Source: Dubosiella muris (GTDB taxonomy: Bacteria; Bacillota_I; Bacilli_A; Erysipelotrichales; Erysipelotrichaceae). Taken from it: a stretch of DNA of 64,000 nucleotides. How positions within the stretch are numbered: the first letter of the stretch is position 1; the number at the start of each line of letters is the position of its first letter. Where the stretch lies: NCBI RefSeq assembly GCF_004793885.1, contig NZ_SRYG01000014.1:1-64000 (forward strand), written 5' to 3'. Made by a program: the position numbers and the translations under genes. The notes under the pieces are model-generated. The model was not told where the DNA came from and did not search any database. It was given only the letters and a program-made list of their open reading frames with translations. Below are positions 17,838 through 27,891 of this stretch, piece after piece.

Positions 17838-17880
17838 AAGCGATCGGCTTGCTCAAGGAGAGAAAGTCGATCACTTTTTT
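17838..17880 (+). terminator. intrinsic terminator
   Basis: AAGCGATCGGCTT pairs with AAGTCGATCACTT with one mismatch and one wobble, then TTTTTT. It lies between the IIB-ROK gene and the convergent HAD phosphatase gene. Confidence 0.7.
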
Positions 17881-17899
17881 GATCAATGAATGAATTGTC

Positions 17900-18556
17900 T
17901 TATAAAGAAAATTGGATTTCCTCCATTGTTTCGCAAATTTGTTTGACTTGTTCCAGATCTTTGACCTGGTCGGCAATATGGCCGGAGTCGATAATTCGAA
18001 TATCCTGAACGCCCGCTTTGACGCTCGCGTTCACGCCGGCGAGCGAGTCTTCGATCACACAAATTTTTTCCGTAGGAACATCAATGTTTTTGGCGGCCTG
18101 CAGGAACATCGCTTCTTTATCTTTATACTGACCGTTGTCGTAAACGATCGTTTTAGGGTCGATCCAGCGGTCGAGATGGAAGCTTTCCACAAAAAAATCA
18201 ATGTTGTCCTTGATGGACGCGGAGGCGATCGTGAACGGAACACCTCTTTTTTTCAACTCGTTAAATAGTTCTTTCGCTCCGGCAATCAAATGGAAATTTT
18301 TCGCGTCCTCTTTGCAAAACTCGCGGTAGTATTGTTCCTTGAGTGACGAATAGGCGCTCTCAAGTTTTTCGTCGGGTTTACCGCCGTTTAAGTAGCGGAT
18401 GATGTATTTGTTGTTGACGCCATTCATTTTTGTATGCAGTTCCTCTTGTGTGATGCCGCGTCCGCGAATGGATTGGGAAATTTTATTCCAAGCCATAGTA
18501 TGTTTGTCGTTATCGAGAAACAACGTTCCGTTAAAATCAAAAATTACTCCATGCAT
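17900..18556 (-). CDS. HAD-family phosphatase, beta-phosphoglucomutase-like
   Basis: This 218-residue haloacid-dehalogenase-type hydrolase has an alpha-helical cap. Motif I is DFNGTLF (Asp7 nucleophile, but Asn9 where the general acid/base Asp is usual), motif II is TIASAS, and motif IV is CVIEDSLAGVNAS. The closest functional class is sugar-phosphate phosphatase or mutase. The Asn substitution argues against mutase activity and may lower phosphatase rate. It follows the DeoR-type repressor with a 2-base gap, so the two are co-transcribed and face away from the lac genes. It may remove excess phosphosugar produced by the lac pathway (inference). Confidence 0.85.
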   Translation of the reverse strand: MHGVIFDFNGTLFLDNDKHTMAWNKISQSIRGRGITQEELHTKMNGVNNKYIIRYLNGGKPDEKLESAYSSLKEQYYREFCKEDAKNFHLIAGAKELFNELKKRGVPFTIASASIKDNIDFFVESFHLDRWIDPKTIVYDNGQYKDKEAMFLQAAKNIDVPTEKICVIEDSLAGVNASVKAGVQDIRIIDSGHIADQVKDLEQVKQICETMEEIQFSL

Positions 18557-18558
18557 AT

Positions 18559-19326
18559 TTATTCATCCTTTCCTGCTTGTATGATTTGGGTATATTGGCT
18601 ATAATGCGCAATAAGATTTGGATTGGTGGTCGCATCCGTGATGATACCATCCATATTGTAGAGTTTGTAATAAACATAAAAGTCTTCCCGGTTAAATTTA
18701 TGTTCGTCTATGAGCAAATAGCGATAACGTGCATTGTTAAGCGCGGTTTCTTGAACTTGGCCTTCCTCAATCGTAGATGTGGTGATTTGATTTTCCGCCA
18801 GTCCATTACAAGAAATAAAGGCGGCGGAAAATTTCAATCGCCCGAGCACTTCAGCGCATAAGGGACCCACAAAGCAGCTTGTATGGCTTCGAAATGTTCC
18901 TCCGGCTAAAAAAACTTGATCTGGATCTTGCTGCCGAATAATTTCAAAAACCGGTAGTGAATTCGTGATCACGCGCACTTTTCTTCCAGCAATTTCTTTG
19001 GCGAGCTGCTCAATCGTCGTGCCTGGACCTAAAAAGACCGTGTCATTGTCTTTGATCAGTTTGGCAGCTTGTCTTGCGATAGCTTTTTTTTCTTCTGTAT
19101 TGACAGTCGATTTCTCAAAGTGGGAAAGTTCGAAGTCAATATTGTAGTTGACGGCTTGCGCGCCTCCGTGAACGCGAATCAACTTCCCGCTTTTTTCGAG
19201 TTCATCTAAATCGCGCCGGACAGTCATGTCCGATACATTGAGCGCGCTCATAATTTCCGTAGCCGTCACGATCCCTTTTTCATCCACAAGCCGACCAATA
19301 TATTGTAGTCGTTCACTTTTCAGCAT
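18559..19326 (-). CDS. DeoR-family transcriptional repressor, LacR-like
   Basis: This 255-residue repressor has an N-terminal DeoR winged helix (residues 4-57, with SDMTVRRDLDELEKSGKLIRVHGGA) and a C-terminal sugar-phosphate-binding DeoRC domain (about 75-235, including GPGTTIEQLA and CNGL). It is divergent from lacG-lacF-lacE. The intergenic region contains several AAACAAA/TTTGTTT boxes such as TGTTTAAATTTGTTTA (19428-19443), similar in flavour to LacR operators of lactic acid bacteria. The expected role is to repress the lac operon and itself until tagatose-6-phosphate or a related phosphosugar appears. The exact ligand is unknown. Confidence 0.88.
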   Translation of the reverse strand: MLKSERLQYIGRLVDEKGIVTATEIMSALNVSDMTVRRDLDELEKSGKLIRVHGGAQAVNYNIDFELSHFEKSTVNTEEKKAIARQAAKLIKDNDTVFLGPGTTIEQLAKEIAGRKVRVITNSLPVFEIIRQQDPDQVFLAGGTFRSHTSCFVGPLCAEVLGRLKFSAAFISCNGLAENQITTSTIEEGQVQETALNNARYRYLLIDEHKFNREDFYVYYKLYNMDGIITDATTNPNLIAHYSQYTQIIQAGKDE

Positions 19327-19420
19327 AATATCCTGTCCTTTCGAATTGGTTATAGCATGTGATTTATATCAAAGTCAACAAAAACAAACATTTGGAACGA
19401 GAAAATTTGTTGGAATCTGA

Positions 19421-20959
<1,539 letters not shown>

Positions 20960-20990
20960 ATAAAGAAGTCAGGAAAGTGAGGAACAAAAA

Positions 20991-21302
20991 ATGAACAGAG
21001 AACAACTGGCAATGGTAGGATTTGAGATCGTGGCGTATTCCGGGGACGCGAGAAGCACGCTGCTGGAATTGCTGAAGCAGGTGCGAAACGGAAACTTTGA
21101 CAATGTGGACACGCTGCTTGCGGACGCGGATGAAAACCTGAATCTGGCGCACAAGGCGCAGACGGAAATCCTGGCGCAGGAAGCGCAAGGTCAAAGCATG
21201 GATATGGGATTCATTTTCATCCATGGACAGGACCACTTGATGACGACGATCCTGCTGCGCGATTTGATCATGGATATGGTCGAGCTGTACAAGAGGAAAT
21301 AA
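20991..21302 (+). CDS. lacF: lactose-type PTS IIA component
   Basis: This 103-residue IIA-Lac protein accepts phosphate from HPr and passes it to IIB. The phosphorylated His78 is in FIHGQDHLMTTILL, with Asp81 of the trimer metal site next to it. AHKAQTE and the three-helix pattern also match. It lies 31 bases after lacG, and its stop is 3 bases before the IICB start, a tight operon. Confidence 0.95.
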   Translation: MNREQLAMVGFEIVAYSGDARSTLLELLKQVRNGNFDNVDTLLADADENLNLAHKAQTEILAQEAQGQSMDMGFIFIHGQDHLMTTILLRDLIMDMVELYKRK

Positions 21303-21305
21303 GCC

Positions 21306-22952
21306 ATGAACGCGATCATTGGATTTATCGAAAAGGGAAAGCCTTTCTTTAACAAACTGGCGGCCAACGCGTATTTGCAGGCCATTCGCGATGGATTTTT
21401 GACGGCGATGCCCGCCATCCTGTTTTCATCCATCTTCATTTTGATCGCGGCGCTGCCGGAAGTGTTCGGAATCGTCTTGCCCGAATCCGTCTCCTCGTGG
21501 CTGTGGCGGGTGTACAATTTGTCAATGGGCATCGTGGCGATCCTCGTCGCGGCGACAACGGCCCGTTCGCTGGGAGAAAATTTCGCCCGCAAACTGCCTT
21601 CCGGCGTAAGCATGAACATCGTGTCCGTCATGCTAGCCAGCATCACCGGCTTTATGATGCTGGCGGTCACGGAAATCGACGGCGGCATCGACGTCACGTA
21701 TTTGGGGACGAAAGGGTTGCTTTGCTCATTTATCGCGGCGTTCATCACCGCGAACATGTACAAGTTTTGCGCTGTCAAAAACATCACGATCAACATGCCG
21801 CCGGAAGTGCCGGGCGTCATTTCCAATGTGTTCAAAAACGTATTCCCGTTTTCGTTTTCGGTGCTCGTTTGCGTCCTGATCGACACGATCGCCCGCAATG
21901 TGTTCAATATCTCGTTTGCGGAAAGCATGATCGCGTTGTTCTCTCCAATCTTTTCGGCGGCCGACTCGTATCCGGGCCTGATGCTGATCGCGGGCGCGAT
22001 GGCGTTCTTCTGGTTTTTGGGCATCCATGGCCCATCCATTGTGGAGCCGGCTGTGGCGGCCGCTTTGTATGCCAATGTGGAAGCGAACTTGCGTCTTGTT
22101 GAAGAAGGACAGCACGCATCGCACGCTTTGACGATTGGTATGAACAACTTTATCGCGTGTCTGGGCGGAACCGGTTGTACATTCGTCGTGCCGTTTCTGC
22201 TGATCTGGTTTTGCAAATCGAAACAGTTGAAAGCCGTTGGAAAAGCGTCGATCGTTCCATGCTGCTTTGGCGTGAACGAACCAGTCCTGTTCGCGGCGCC
22301 GATGGTGCTCAATCCGTACTTCTTCGTGCCGTTTTTGCTGGCGCCGATGGTCAACGTGTGCATCTTCAAATTCTTTGTCGACGTCCTGCAAATGAACTCG
22401 TTCGTATACGTCATGCCATGGGCGATGCCCGGACCGCTTGGCTTGTTCTTTGGAACGGGCATGGCGCCGATGGCTCTGTTGCTTGCCGTCGTTCTTCTGG
22501 TCGTCGATGTCGTGATTTACGCGCCATTCATCAAAGCGTACGATTCGACGCTTGTGGAAGAGGAGGCGCAAAAGCACGAGGAAATCGAAGAGGAAAAAGA
22601 AGAGGAACAGGAAAAAGAGAAAGTCGAACTCAACGACGATTTGAACGTGCTTGTGCTTTGCGTCGGAGCCGGAACGTCGGCGATGTTCGCCAACGCCGTG
22701 AACAAAGGCGCCGAACAGGAAAACCTGCCGGTCAAAGCGAAAGCCGAGGCGTTTGGCGCGCACACGGACATTCTCAAAGATTTCCAGCTTGTCGTTTTGT
22801 CTCCGCAAGTGCAGTCGCGGTTTGACGAAATCAAAGCAGACGCGGACAAGTACGGCATTCAAATCGTCCGCACGAAAGGCGCGCAATACATCCAGCTCAC
22901 CAAAGATCCGAAAGGCGCGGTCGAATTTGTGGTGGAGGCGTCGAAATCGTAA
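21306..22952 (+). CDS. lacE: lactose-type PTS IICB component
   Basis: This 548-residue permease phosphorylates its sugar during uptake. The membrane IIC domain (residues 1 to about 415) has the lactose/cellobiose family signatures, including FWFLGIHGP and CCFGVNEPVLFAAP. A Glu/Lys-rich linker (about 420-440) precedes the cytoplasmic IIB domain, with the phosphorylated Cys452 in VLCVGAGTSAMF. Order and fusion match LacE. With LacF and LacG it delivers lactose-6-phosphate or a related beta-galactoside phosphate. A hairpin terminator follows. Confidence 0.93.
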   Translation: MNAIIGFIEKGKPFFNKLAANAYLQAIRDGFLTAMPAILFSSIFILIAALPEVFGIVLPESVSSWLWRVYNLSMGIVAILVAATTARSLGENFARKLPSGVSMNIVSVMLASITGFMMLAVTEIDGGIDVTYLGTKGLLCSFIAAFITANMYKFCAVKNITINMPPEVPGVISNVFKNVFPFSFSVLVCVLIDTIARNVFNISFAESMIALFSPIFSAADSYPGLMLIAGAMAFFWFLGIHGPSIVEPAVAAALYANVEANLRLVEEGQHASHALTIGMNNFIACLGGTGCTFVVPFLLIWFCKSKQLKAVGKASIVPCCFGVNEPVLFAAPMVLNPYFFVPFLLAPMVNVCIFKFFVDVLQMNSFVYVMPWAMPGPLGLFFGTGMAPMALLLAVVLLVVDVVIYAPFIKAYDSTLVEEEAQKHEEIEEEKEEEQEKEKVELNDDLNVLVLCVGAGTSAMFANAVNKGAEQENLPVKAKAEAFGAHTDILKDFQLVVLSPQVQSRFDEIKADADKYGIQIVRTKGAQYIQLTKDPKGAVEFVVEASKS

Positions 22953-22967
22953 AACATCTTATCTATA

Positions 22968-22999
22968 GAATACGTCCAGACAGCGGCGTATTCTTTTTT
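22968..22999 (+). terminator. terminator of the lac operon
   Basis: GAATACG and CGTATTC arms with a 12-base loop followed by TTTTTTA, 16 bases after the lacE stop. Confidence 0.85.
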
Positions 23000-23030
23000 A
23001 TATTGTTGTTAGCCATCAAAAAGCCTTTCG

Positions 23031-23059
23031 TTGACCGGTAGGTTAAAGTAGGTTATATT
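23031..23059 (+). promoter_or_regulatory. sigma-A promoter
   Basis: TTGACC (23031-23036) and TATATT (23054-23059), 17-base spacer, 19 bases before the start codon of the 123-residue protein gene. Confidence 0.7.
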
Positions 23060-23078
23060 AAAAAAAGAAGGTGATCGT

Positions 23079-23450
23079 ATGAACGAATTCAATGCGATTT
23101 GGGAAATCGAAGAACGATTATCCACGCTTCCGCGCGGGTATATTTCTCAAAAGCGGATTGGCGGAAAAACACGCTATTATTTGCAGTGGAAGGAAAATGG
23201 AAAGGTAAAAAGTCAATACATTCCATTGGAGCTATTGGAAGAAACAAAAGCGCAGATTGAGGAACGCCGCCGTCTACAGGAGCAAATGAAAGAATGGAAA
23301 GTGAAAAACGGAAAAGAGCGGTTTTTCGAAACGAATGTTGTCATTTGTGATGAATTGGATGCGATGATCCGAAGCGTATACGGTTTGAAAAAGTGCGAAA
23401 TGTACGATCGAATCCTTTCCTATCAAGCACAGCCAGCAATGTGTTTTTGA
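23079..23450 (+). CDS. hypothetical protein
   Basis: This 123-residue soluble, basic protein was not assigned to a family. It starts with an acidic helix, followed by a beta-hairpin-like stretch (RGYISQKRIGGKTRYYLQWKE) similar in style to small DNA- or RNA-binding wings. A charged coiled helix (about residues 45-75) and a C-terminal helix complete it. GAAGGTGATC precedes the ATG and its own promoter lies just upstream. It is convergent with the radical SAM gene. Confidence 0.6.
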   Translation: MNEFNAIWEIEERLSTLPRGYISQKRIGGKTRYYLQWKENGKVKSQYIPLELLEETKAQIEERRRLQEQMKEWKVKNGKERFFETNVVICDELDAMIRSVYGLKKCEMYDRILSYQAQPAMCF

Positions 23451-23479
23451 AAAATCTTCCAACGTTTTCCTTCGAAAAA

Positions 23480-23528
23480 TAAAAAAGCGGTTTGGCTACT
23501 CAAACAAAGAAAGCTGAACCGCTTTTTC
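23480..23528. terminator. bidirectional terminator
   Basis: AAAAAGCGGTT...AACCGCTTTTT pairs across about 49 bases with T runs on both strands. It overlaps the last codons of the radical SAM gene on the - strand and serves the hypothetical gene on the + strand. Confidence 0.7.
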
Positions 23529-24368
23529 TTTCGATTCGAATTGCTGAAGATAGGCGAAGATTTGCTCGTTGTCGTGCAAAATGCCGTTTTGCTCGCACAC
23601 CGCATGAAAGTATTTCATGAGCGCCTGGTTTCGAGGGCTGCCACACACGTACCGGTCGCCAAAGGCTTGCTGATAGCGGCTTTTCATCCCCGGAAAAAAC
23701 CGGTCCAGCTGTTCGTAGAAATACGCCCGGTTGCCTTCCCGCAAGGTGACGCCCATCCCAAAACAGACGATCCCTTTGACACGGACGTCGACGCACGCCT
23801 GCAAGATTCGCGCGATGTTGTCAAACGAATCGTTGATGAATGGAAGAATCGGGCAAAGCCAGACAACCGTTGGAATGCCCGCGTCCCGCAAAACCCCCAG
23901 CGCGCGAATACGCTCTTTTGTCGTACTGACGTTGGGTTCCAGGGTTTGGCACAGACGCTCATCCATTGTCGTCAATGTCATTTGGACGACGCATTTGGCT
24001 TTTTCGTTGATCGCCACCAGCAAGTCCAAATCCCGCAGCACCCGCGCCGATTTGGTGATGAACGTAAAGCCAAATCCATACCGCAAGGCAAGTTCAAGCG
24101 CCTGCCGCGTCATCCGCAAGGTTTCCTCCAAAGGAAGGTAGGGATCGCTCATCGCGCCGATGCCCAGCATTCCTTTTTTTCGCTTTCGTTTCAATGCCGT
24201 TTCCAAAAGCTCGATCGCGTTTTCCTTGACCGCGACATCCTCGAAGTCGTGGTCCATACGATAGCACGCGCTGCGGGAATCGCAATAAATGCAGCCATGC
24301 AGGCAGCCCCGGTACAAATTCATCCCGTTGTTCGCCGAGAGAATGGTTTTCGCGTGGATCCAGTGCAT
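23496..24368 (-). CDS. radical SAM protein of the SplB/Rv2578c type
   Basis: This 290-residue radical SAM protein carries the cluster motif CLHGCIYC (Cys22, Cys26, Cys29), followed by a TIM-barrel. It lacks the C-terminal catalytic cysteine arrangement needed to call it spore photoproduct lyase, so only the broad SplB-like family is supported. SDPY and a TLTTMDE strand fit the family. It starts 1 base after the GNAT/YoaP gene ends, so the two are co-transcribed. The substrate is unknown. Confidence 0.82.
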   Translation of the reverse strand: MHWIHAKTILSANNGMNLYRGCLHGCIYCDSRSACYRMDHDFEDVAVKENAIELLETALKRKRKKGMLGIGAMSDPYLPLEETLRMTRQALELALRYGFGFTFITKSARVLRDLDLLVAINEKAKCVVQMTLTTMDERLCQTLEPNVSTTKERIRALGVLRDAGIPTVVWLCPILPFINDSFDNIARILQACVDVRVKGIVCFGMGVTLREGNRAYFYEQLDRFFPGMKSRYQQAFGDRYVCGSPRNQALMKYFHAVCEQNGILHDNEQIFAYLQQFESKEKAVQLSLFE

Positions 24369-24369
24369 C

Positions 24370-25119
24370 TTAAAGACCGAGTTTCTTCTTGAATAAATTC
24401 TCGTTCAGCAACTGATGCGTCACGAATTTTCCGTTTTGAAACACCGCGTAATTCGCGGGCACGAAAGGAAGCGCCTTCGCTTTTTCAAGCGAGTCGATCG
24501 CGACCAGCCGCAGCGGAATGGCGTTCGTTTCGCAATACGAGCGCACCTGCTCGACCGAGTTGATAAGAAACGGACATTGCATGCCATAGTAAATCGTCAA
24601 ATCTTTCTCGCCGATTTCAAAGGCTTTCGCCGTTGAAACAAAGCGGGGCATCGAACCGTCAAAGGAGAGGGCGAGCAGTTCAAAATCATTGGGCGCCGTA
24701 TCGGCCACTTCAAAACCAAAGCGCTTGAAAAATTTCGCGTCCGAAAGATACGGCTTTTTCTTTTTCGAACTCAACACGCATACGCCCGCCTTGTGTTTCG
24801 CTTTCACGTCGGCAATACACGATTCCAGCAATTCCTTCGCCAGACCCTGGCCTTTGAAAGAGCCAGCCACCCACAAACAATATATATAGACGTAGTTGTC
24901 GCCTTCAATCGGCACCCACGCCGTTTCCAGCGGAGCGTATTCAATCAAAACTTTGCCTCGCGCGTCCAGCTTGCGAAAGACATGCCCTTCCTCGAATCGC
25001 TGTTTCAGCCATTGTTTTTTGGACTGGACGCCCGCCTGATGCTTTTTGTCGGCGATGGCGCAGCAAAGATGTTCCGATTCCACCGTTTCGACCGTCAAGT
25101 CGATCCATTGATGTTCCAT
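24370..25119 (-). CDS. GNAT acetyltransferase with YoaP-like C-terminal domain
   Basis: This 249-residue protein has an N-terminal GNAT domain (about 1-130; acetyl-CoA loop GSFKGQGLAKELL, then FKRFGFE). The C-terminal region (about 135-249), with YYGMQCPF, is characteristic of YoaP-like proteins and resembles a thioredoxin-fold module. Substrate unknown. It is the first gene of a two-gene operon with the radical SAM protein. On the - strand TATAAT (about 25149-25154) is the likely -10. Upstream, 25120-25283 holds this promoter and no other supported gene. Confidence 0.78.
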   Translation of the reverse strand: MEHQWIDLTVETVESEHLCCAIADKKHQAGVQSKKQWLKQRFEEGHVFRKLDARGKVLIEYAPLETAWVPIEGDNYVYIYCLWVAGSFKGQGLAKELLESCIADVKAKHKAGVCVLSSKKKKPYLSDAKFFKRFGFEVADTAPNDFELLALSFDGSMPRFVSTAKAFEIGEKDLTIYYGMQCPFLINSVEQVRSYCETNAIPLRLVAIDSLEKAKALPFVPANYAVFQNGKFVTHQLLNENLFKKKLGL

Positions 25120-25283
25120 TGTGTTCTTCCTCGTTTCATTTACGAAAATTATACCAGAAACTATGGAATTTTATGTGATATTTCTTAAAAAATTTGCATT
25201 TTTAAAAAGAGAAACAAGATGGGGAACGAAAAGCGGAAAAAAAGGGTATTCTGAAACCGGTTGCGAAAGGAGGCGGAAACAAA

Positions 25284-25451
25284 ATGGAAAAGAACCTTCA
25301 AAAATTTGGGCTTTTCATGGGAAACCGCGCGCAAAACTCCAGTGTCCCCATAATGGACATCAAGGAAAATGCGAGTATAATGAGAACGAAAATGTATGGA
25401 GAAAAAAGGGACATTTTCATTGAAACGCGCCGTTTTCTCCATACGCATTGA
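25284..25451 (+). CDS. possible 55-residue small protein
   Basis: A strong ribosome binding site (AAAGGAGG, spacing about 10) precedes ATG at 25284 and a 55-codon frame to TGA at 25449. The product is basic, Met-rich (MDIKENASIMRTKMYG) and without signal or membrane segment. There is no recognised family. It may be a genuine small protein or the remnant of a larger gene. The ribosome binding site is the main argument for it. Confidence 0.35.
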   Translation: MEKNLQKFGLFMGNRAQNSSVPIMDIKENASIMRTKMYGEKRDIFIETRRFLHTH

Positions 25452-25549
25452 AAGGGAATCACATTCGCCATGCCAGTGCCATAGATCAAAAAAACATAAG
25501 ACCTAGACATTGACAATCTGTATCTTAAAAAAAAGAAAGGAAGGTCATT

Positions 25550-26290
25550 TTGGAACCTTATGAAAGCAGCCGCCTAGCCAAAATCGTCATGCGAAGCGGA
25601 AAGCTCCTGCTCCAAAGCGGAGGGGATGTGGTCAGCGCCGAAGAGACGATGAAACGTATTTGTCTTTCGCATCCAGGCGCCTCCAAGCCGGAATGCGTGC
25701 TGACACCCACAACGATTCTTTTTTCCTTTAAAACCGAACATCATATCATTACGCGCGCCTGCAAAATCACGAAAGTCGGCAACGATCTCGTTCGAATCGC
25801 CAAGATCCACGACCTCGTGAACAACTGCGAAAACTTGTCGATGAAAGAAATGGAGGAGGAGCTGGACGCCATCGAACGCGAAAAGACGCATCCGCGCTGG
25901 TTGCGCATTTTAGCCTCCGGCATTTGCTCCGCCGGATTCGGCCTTTTCTTTGGCGATCCGCTCGATGTACTCTTTATCTTTTTCATCGGCTTGGGCGCGG
26001 GATGGATCCTGACCAACAAAAGCAACCGAATCCTCATGATCATTTGCGCCAGCTTCTTCGTGACGATTTGCCCCATTTTGCTGGAGCACGCCAGCATCCA
26101 CTTAAGCATTGAAACAGTCGTCGTATCGAATATGCCGCTCATGGTGCCCGGCATGGTCATCTTCAACGCCATCCGCGACACCCTGGCCGGAAATTACCAA
26201 GCCGGTTTGAACCGAACCGCCGAAGCGTGCCTGATTGGGGCGGCCATCGCGGCCGGAACCGGCCTCGCGTTAGGAGTGATGGTATTATGA
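25550..26290 (+). CDS. threonine/serine exporter family protein, ThrE N-part
   Basis: This 246-residue protein is the first half of a split ThrE-type exporter (DUF1212). Residues 1-120 are soluble (SGGDVVSAEETMKRIC typical of the family) and about five membrane segments follow. It starts with TTG at 25550, placed 5 bases after GGAAGG; no ATG in frame is better placed. The stop overlaps the next start (ATGA). Together with the following gene it forms the two-component YjjP/YjjB-like exporter for threonine, serine or a related small metabolite. Confidence 0.85.
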   Translation: MEPYESSRLAKIVMRSGKLLLQSGGDVVSAEETMKRICLSHPGASKPECVLTPTTILFSFKTEHHIITRACKITKVGNDLVRIAKIHDLVNNCENLSMKEMEEELDAIEREKTHPRWLRILASGICSAGFGLFFGDPLDVLFIFFIGLGAGWILTNKSNRILMIICASFFVTICPILLEHASIHLSIETVVVSNMPLMVPGMVIFNAIRDTLAGNYQAGLNRTAEACLIGAAIAAGTGLALGVMVL

Positions 26291-26733
26291 TCATGATCTT
26301 GATTAAGGCGCTTGGCGCCGGTATCGTCGGAATGATGTGCTCGATCCGCTTCAACGGACGAGGGAAAGACATCACCATCGCCGGATTCATCGGCTTCATG
26401 GCCGCGCTGGGCATGGGCTTTTTCGAAGGCATGTACGTCCGGGCGTTCGTTAGCGGCCTGATTTACAGCATTCTTTCGGAAATCTTCGCCCGCATTGAGC
26501 AAAAACCGGTCGCCGTGTACTTGCCAGCCGTGCTCGTGCCATTCGTTCCCGGCAAGCTTACGTTTTATATGATGGGCGAGTTTGTCCACGGGGACCGGGT
26601 GGCGGCGATGGATCGGCTGTCGGAAATCATGTGCGTGTGCGGCATGATCGCGCTGGCCATCCTGCTGACGCAAACCGCGATCCACTTCTTCTCCGAAAAA
26701 ATACACCAGCCCGACGAGGATCCGTTTTTATAA
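26287..26733 (+). CDS. threonine/serine exporter family protein, ThrE C-part
   Basis: This 148-residue membrane protein has four predicted helices (DUF3815/YjjB-like). VLVPFVPGKLTFYMMGEFVHGD is the conserved loop of this family. The start at 26287 overlaps the stop of the preceding gene and has AGGAG about 12 bases upstream, supporting translational coupling. It completes the exporter. Confidence 0.82.
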   Translation: MIMILIKALGAGIVGMMCSIRFNGRGKDITIAGFIGFMAALGMGFFEGMYVRAFVSGLIYSILSEIFARIEQKPVAVYLPAVLVPFVPGKLTFYMMGEFVHGDRVAAMDRLSEIMCVCGMIALAILLTQTAIHFFSEKIHQPDEDPFL

Positions 26734-26741
26734 CAAAAGAA

Positions 26742-26782
26742 AAAGAATGCGAAATGGAACGAGCCATTGTCGCATTCTTTTT
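26742..26782. terminator. bidirectional terminator between the exporter and msmK
   Basis: AAAGAATGCGA and TCGCATTCTTT pair around an 18-base loop, with T run on the + strand and A run (T on -) on the other side. It serves two convergent operons. Confidence 0.8.
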
Positions 26783-27888
26783 TATAAATAAAGAACATTC
26801 ACGCTTGAGTCGGCATCAAACACATGCAGCGCGTCGGCATCGGCCGCCAGCGTCAGCTCGGTTCCATCCTGGACCCGCGCGTCGCCCGGCAAAGTCGCCA
26901 CGACTTTCGCGCCGTTGGCCATCGTCATATAGACATTCGTCGTGCTGCCCAGCATCTCGACGACATCGACATGCCCGTGCAGCCCGTCGGCGTTTCGATC
27001 GGCGATGCGTAAATTTTCCGGACGGATACCGACTTTCAACGCCTTGTTCGAACCGAATCCCAGACGCTCGAATGTATCCGCCATTGTTTTGGACACGTCG
27101 AACTGAAATCCGTCACCCGTTAAAACCGGACGACCGTCTTTTTGAACGAGGCGTGCGTCGAGCAGATTCATCACCGGCATGCCGATAAACGTGGCGACAA
27201 ACAAGTTGCGCGGTTTCTCGTACAAGTTTTGCGGTGTGTCGATTTGCTGGATCTCGCCATCGCTCATCACAACGATGCGGTCACCCAGCGTCATCGCCTC
27301 CGTCTGGTCGTGGGTGACGTAAATCGTCGTCGCTTTGAGCTCCTTGTGCAGGCGGGCGATCTCGATTCGCATTTGCCCGCGCAGCTTGGCGTCCAAATTG
27401 GACAGCGGCTCGTCCATGAGCAGCACTTTCGGGTTGCGCACGATGGCCCGGCCCATCGCCACACGCTGGCGCTGGCCGCCCGAAAGCGCCTTCGGCTTGC
27501 GATCCAGCAAATTTTGCAAGCCAAGGATTTTGGCCGCGTGGTCGATGCGGGCGTCCATTTCCTCTTTAGGCAGTTTTGCGATCTTCAACGGATACTCCAT
27601 GTTTTTGCGCACCGTCATATGCGGATACAACGCGTAGTTTTGGAACACCATCGCGATGTTGCGATCTTTCGGCTCCTTGTCGTTGCACACGACGCCGTCG
27701 ATTTGCAACGTGCCGCCGCTAATGTCCTCCAGACCCGCGATCATGCGCAGCGTCGTCGACTTGCCGCACCCCGACGGACCGACAAAGATAATAAACTCCT
27801 GATCTTTGATTTCCATATTGAAATCTTTCACGGCCTGGTAGCCGTTTGGATACACTTTCTGGATGTGATTCAAAATAACTTCTGACAA
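26782..27888 (-). CDS. msmK: sugar ABC transporter ATPase, MsmK/UgpC type
   Basis: This 368-residue ATPase powers the importer encoded by the next genes. Walker A is GPSGCGKST (37-45), the signature is LSGGQ (135-139), and Walker B is VLLMDE (155-160). The C-terminal OB-fold regulatory part (about 240-368) is typical of the MalK/MsmK group. In many Firmicutes a single MsmX-type ATPase serves several importers and is encoded elsewhere; here it is the last gene of the operon, 3 bases after the permease. Confidence 0.92.
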   Translation of the reverse strand: MSEVILNHIQKVYPNGYQAVKDFNMEIKDQEFIIFVGPSGCGKSTTLRMIAGLEDISGGTLQIDGVVCNDKEPKDRNIAMVFQNYALYPHMTVRKNMEYPLKIAKLPKEEMDARIDHAAKILGLQNLLDRKPKALSGGQRQRVAMGRAIVRNPKVLLMDEPLSNLDAKLRGQMRIEIARLHKELKATTIYVTHDQTEAMTLGDRIVVMSDGEIQQIDTPQNLYEKPRNLFVATFIGMPVMNLLDARLVQKDGRPVLTGDGFQFDVSKTMADTFERLGFGSNKALKVGIRPENLRIADRNADGLHGHVDVVEMLGSTTNVYMTMANGAKVVATLPGDARVQDGTELTLAADADALHVFDADSSVNVLYL

Positions 27889-27891
27889 ATC

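Noticed and set aside
21191-22886. Long - strand frames opposite lacE
   Set aside because: They are complements of a well-identified PTS gene, with no ribosome binding site or recognisable motif.
25510-25538. TTGACA at 25510 as promoter of the ThrE-type genes
   Set aside because: No acceptable -10 box lies 16-18 bases downstream; the real promoter could not be placed.
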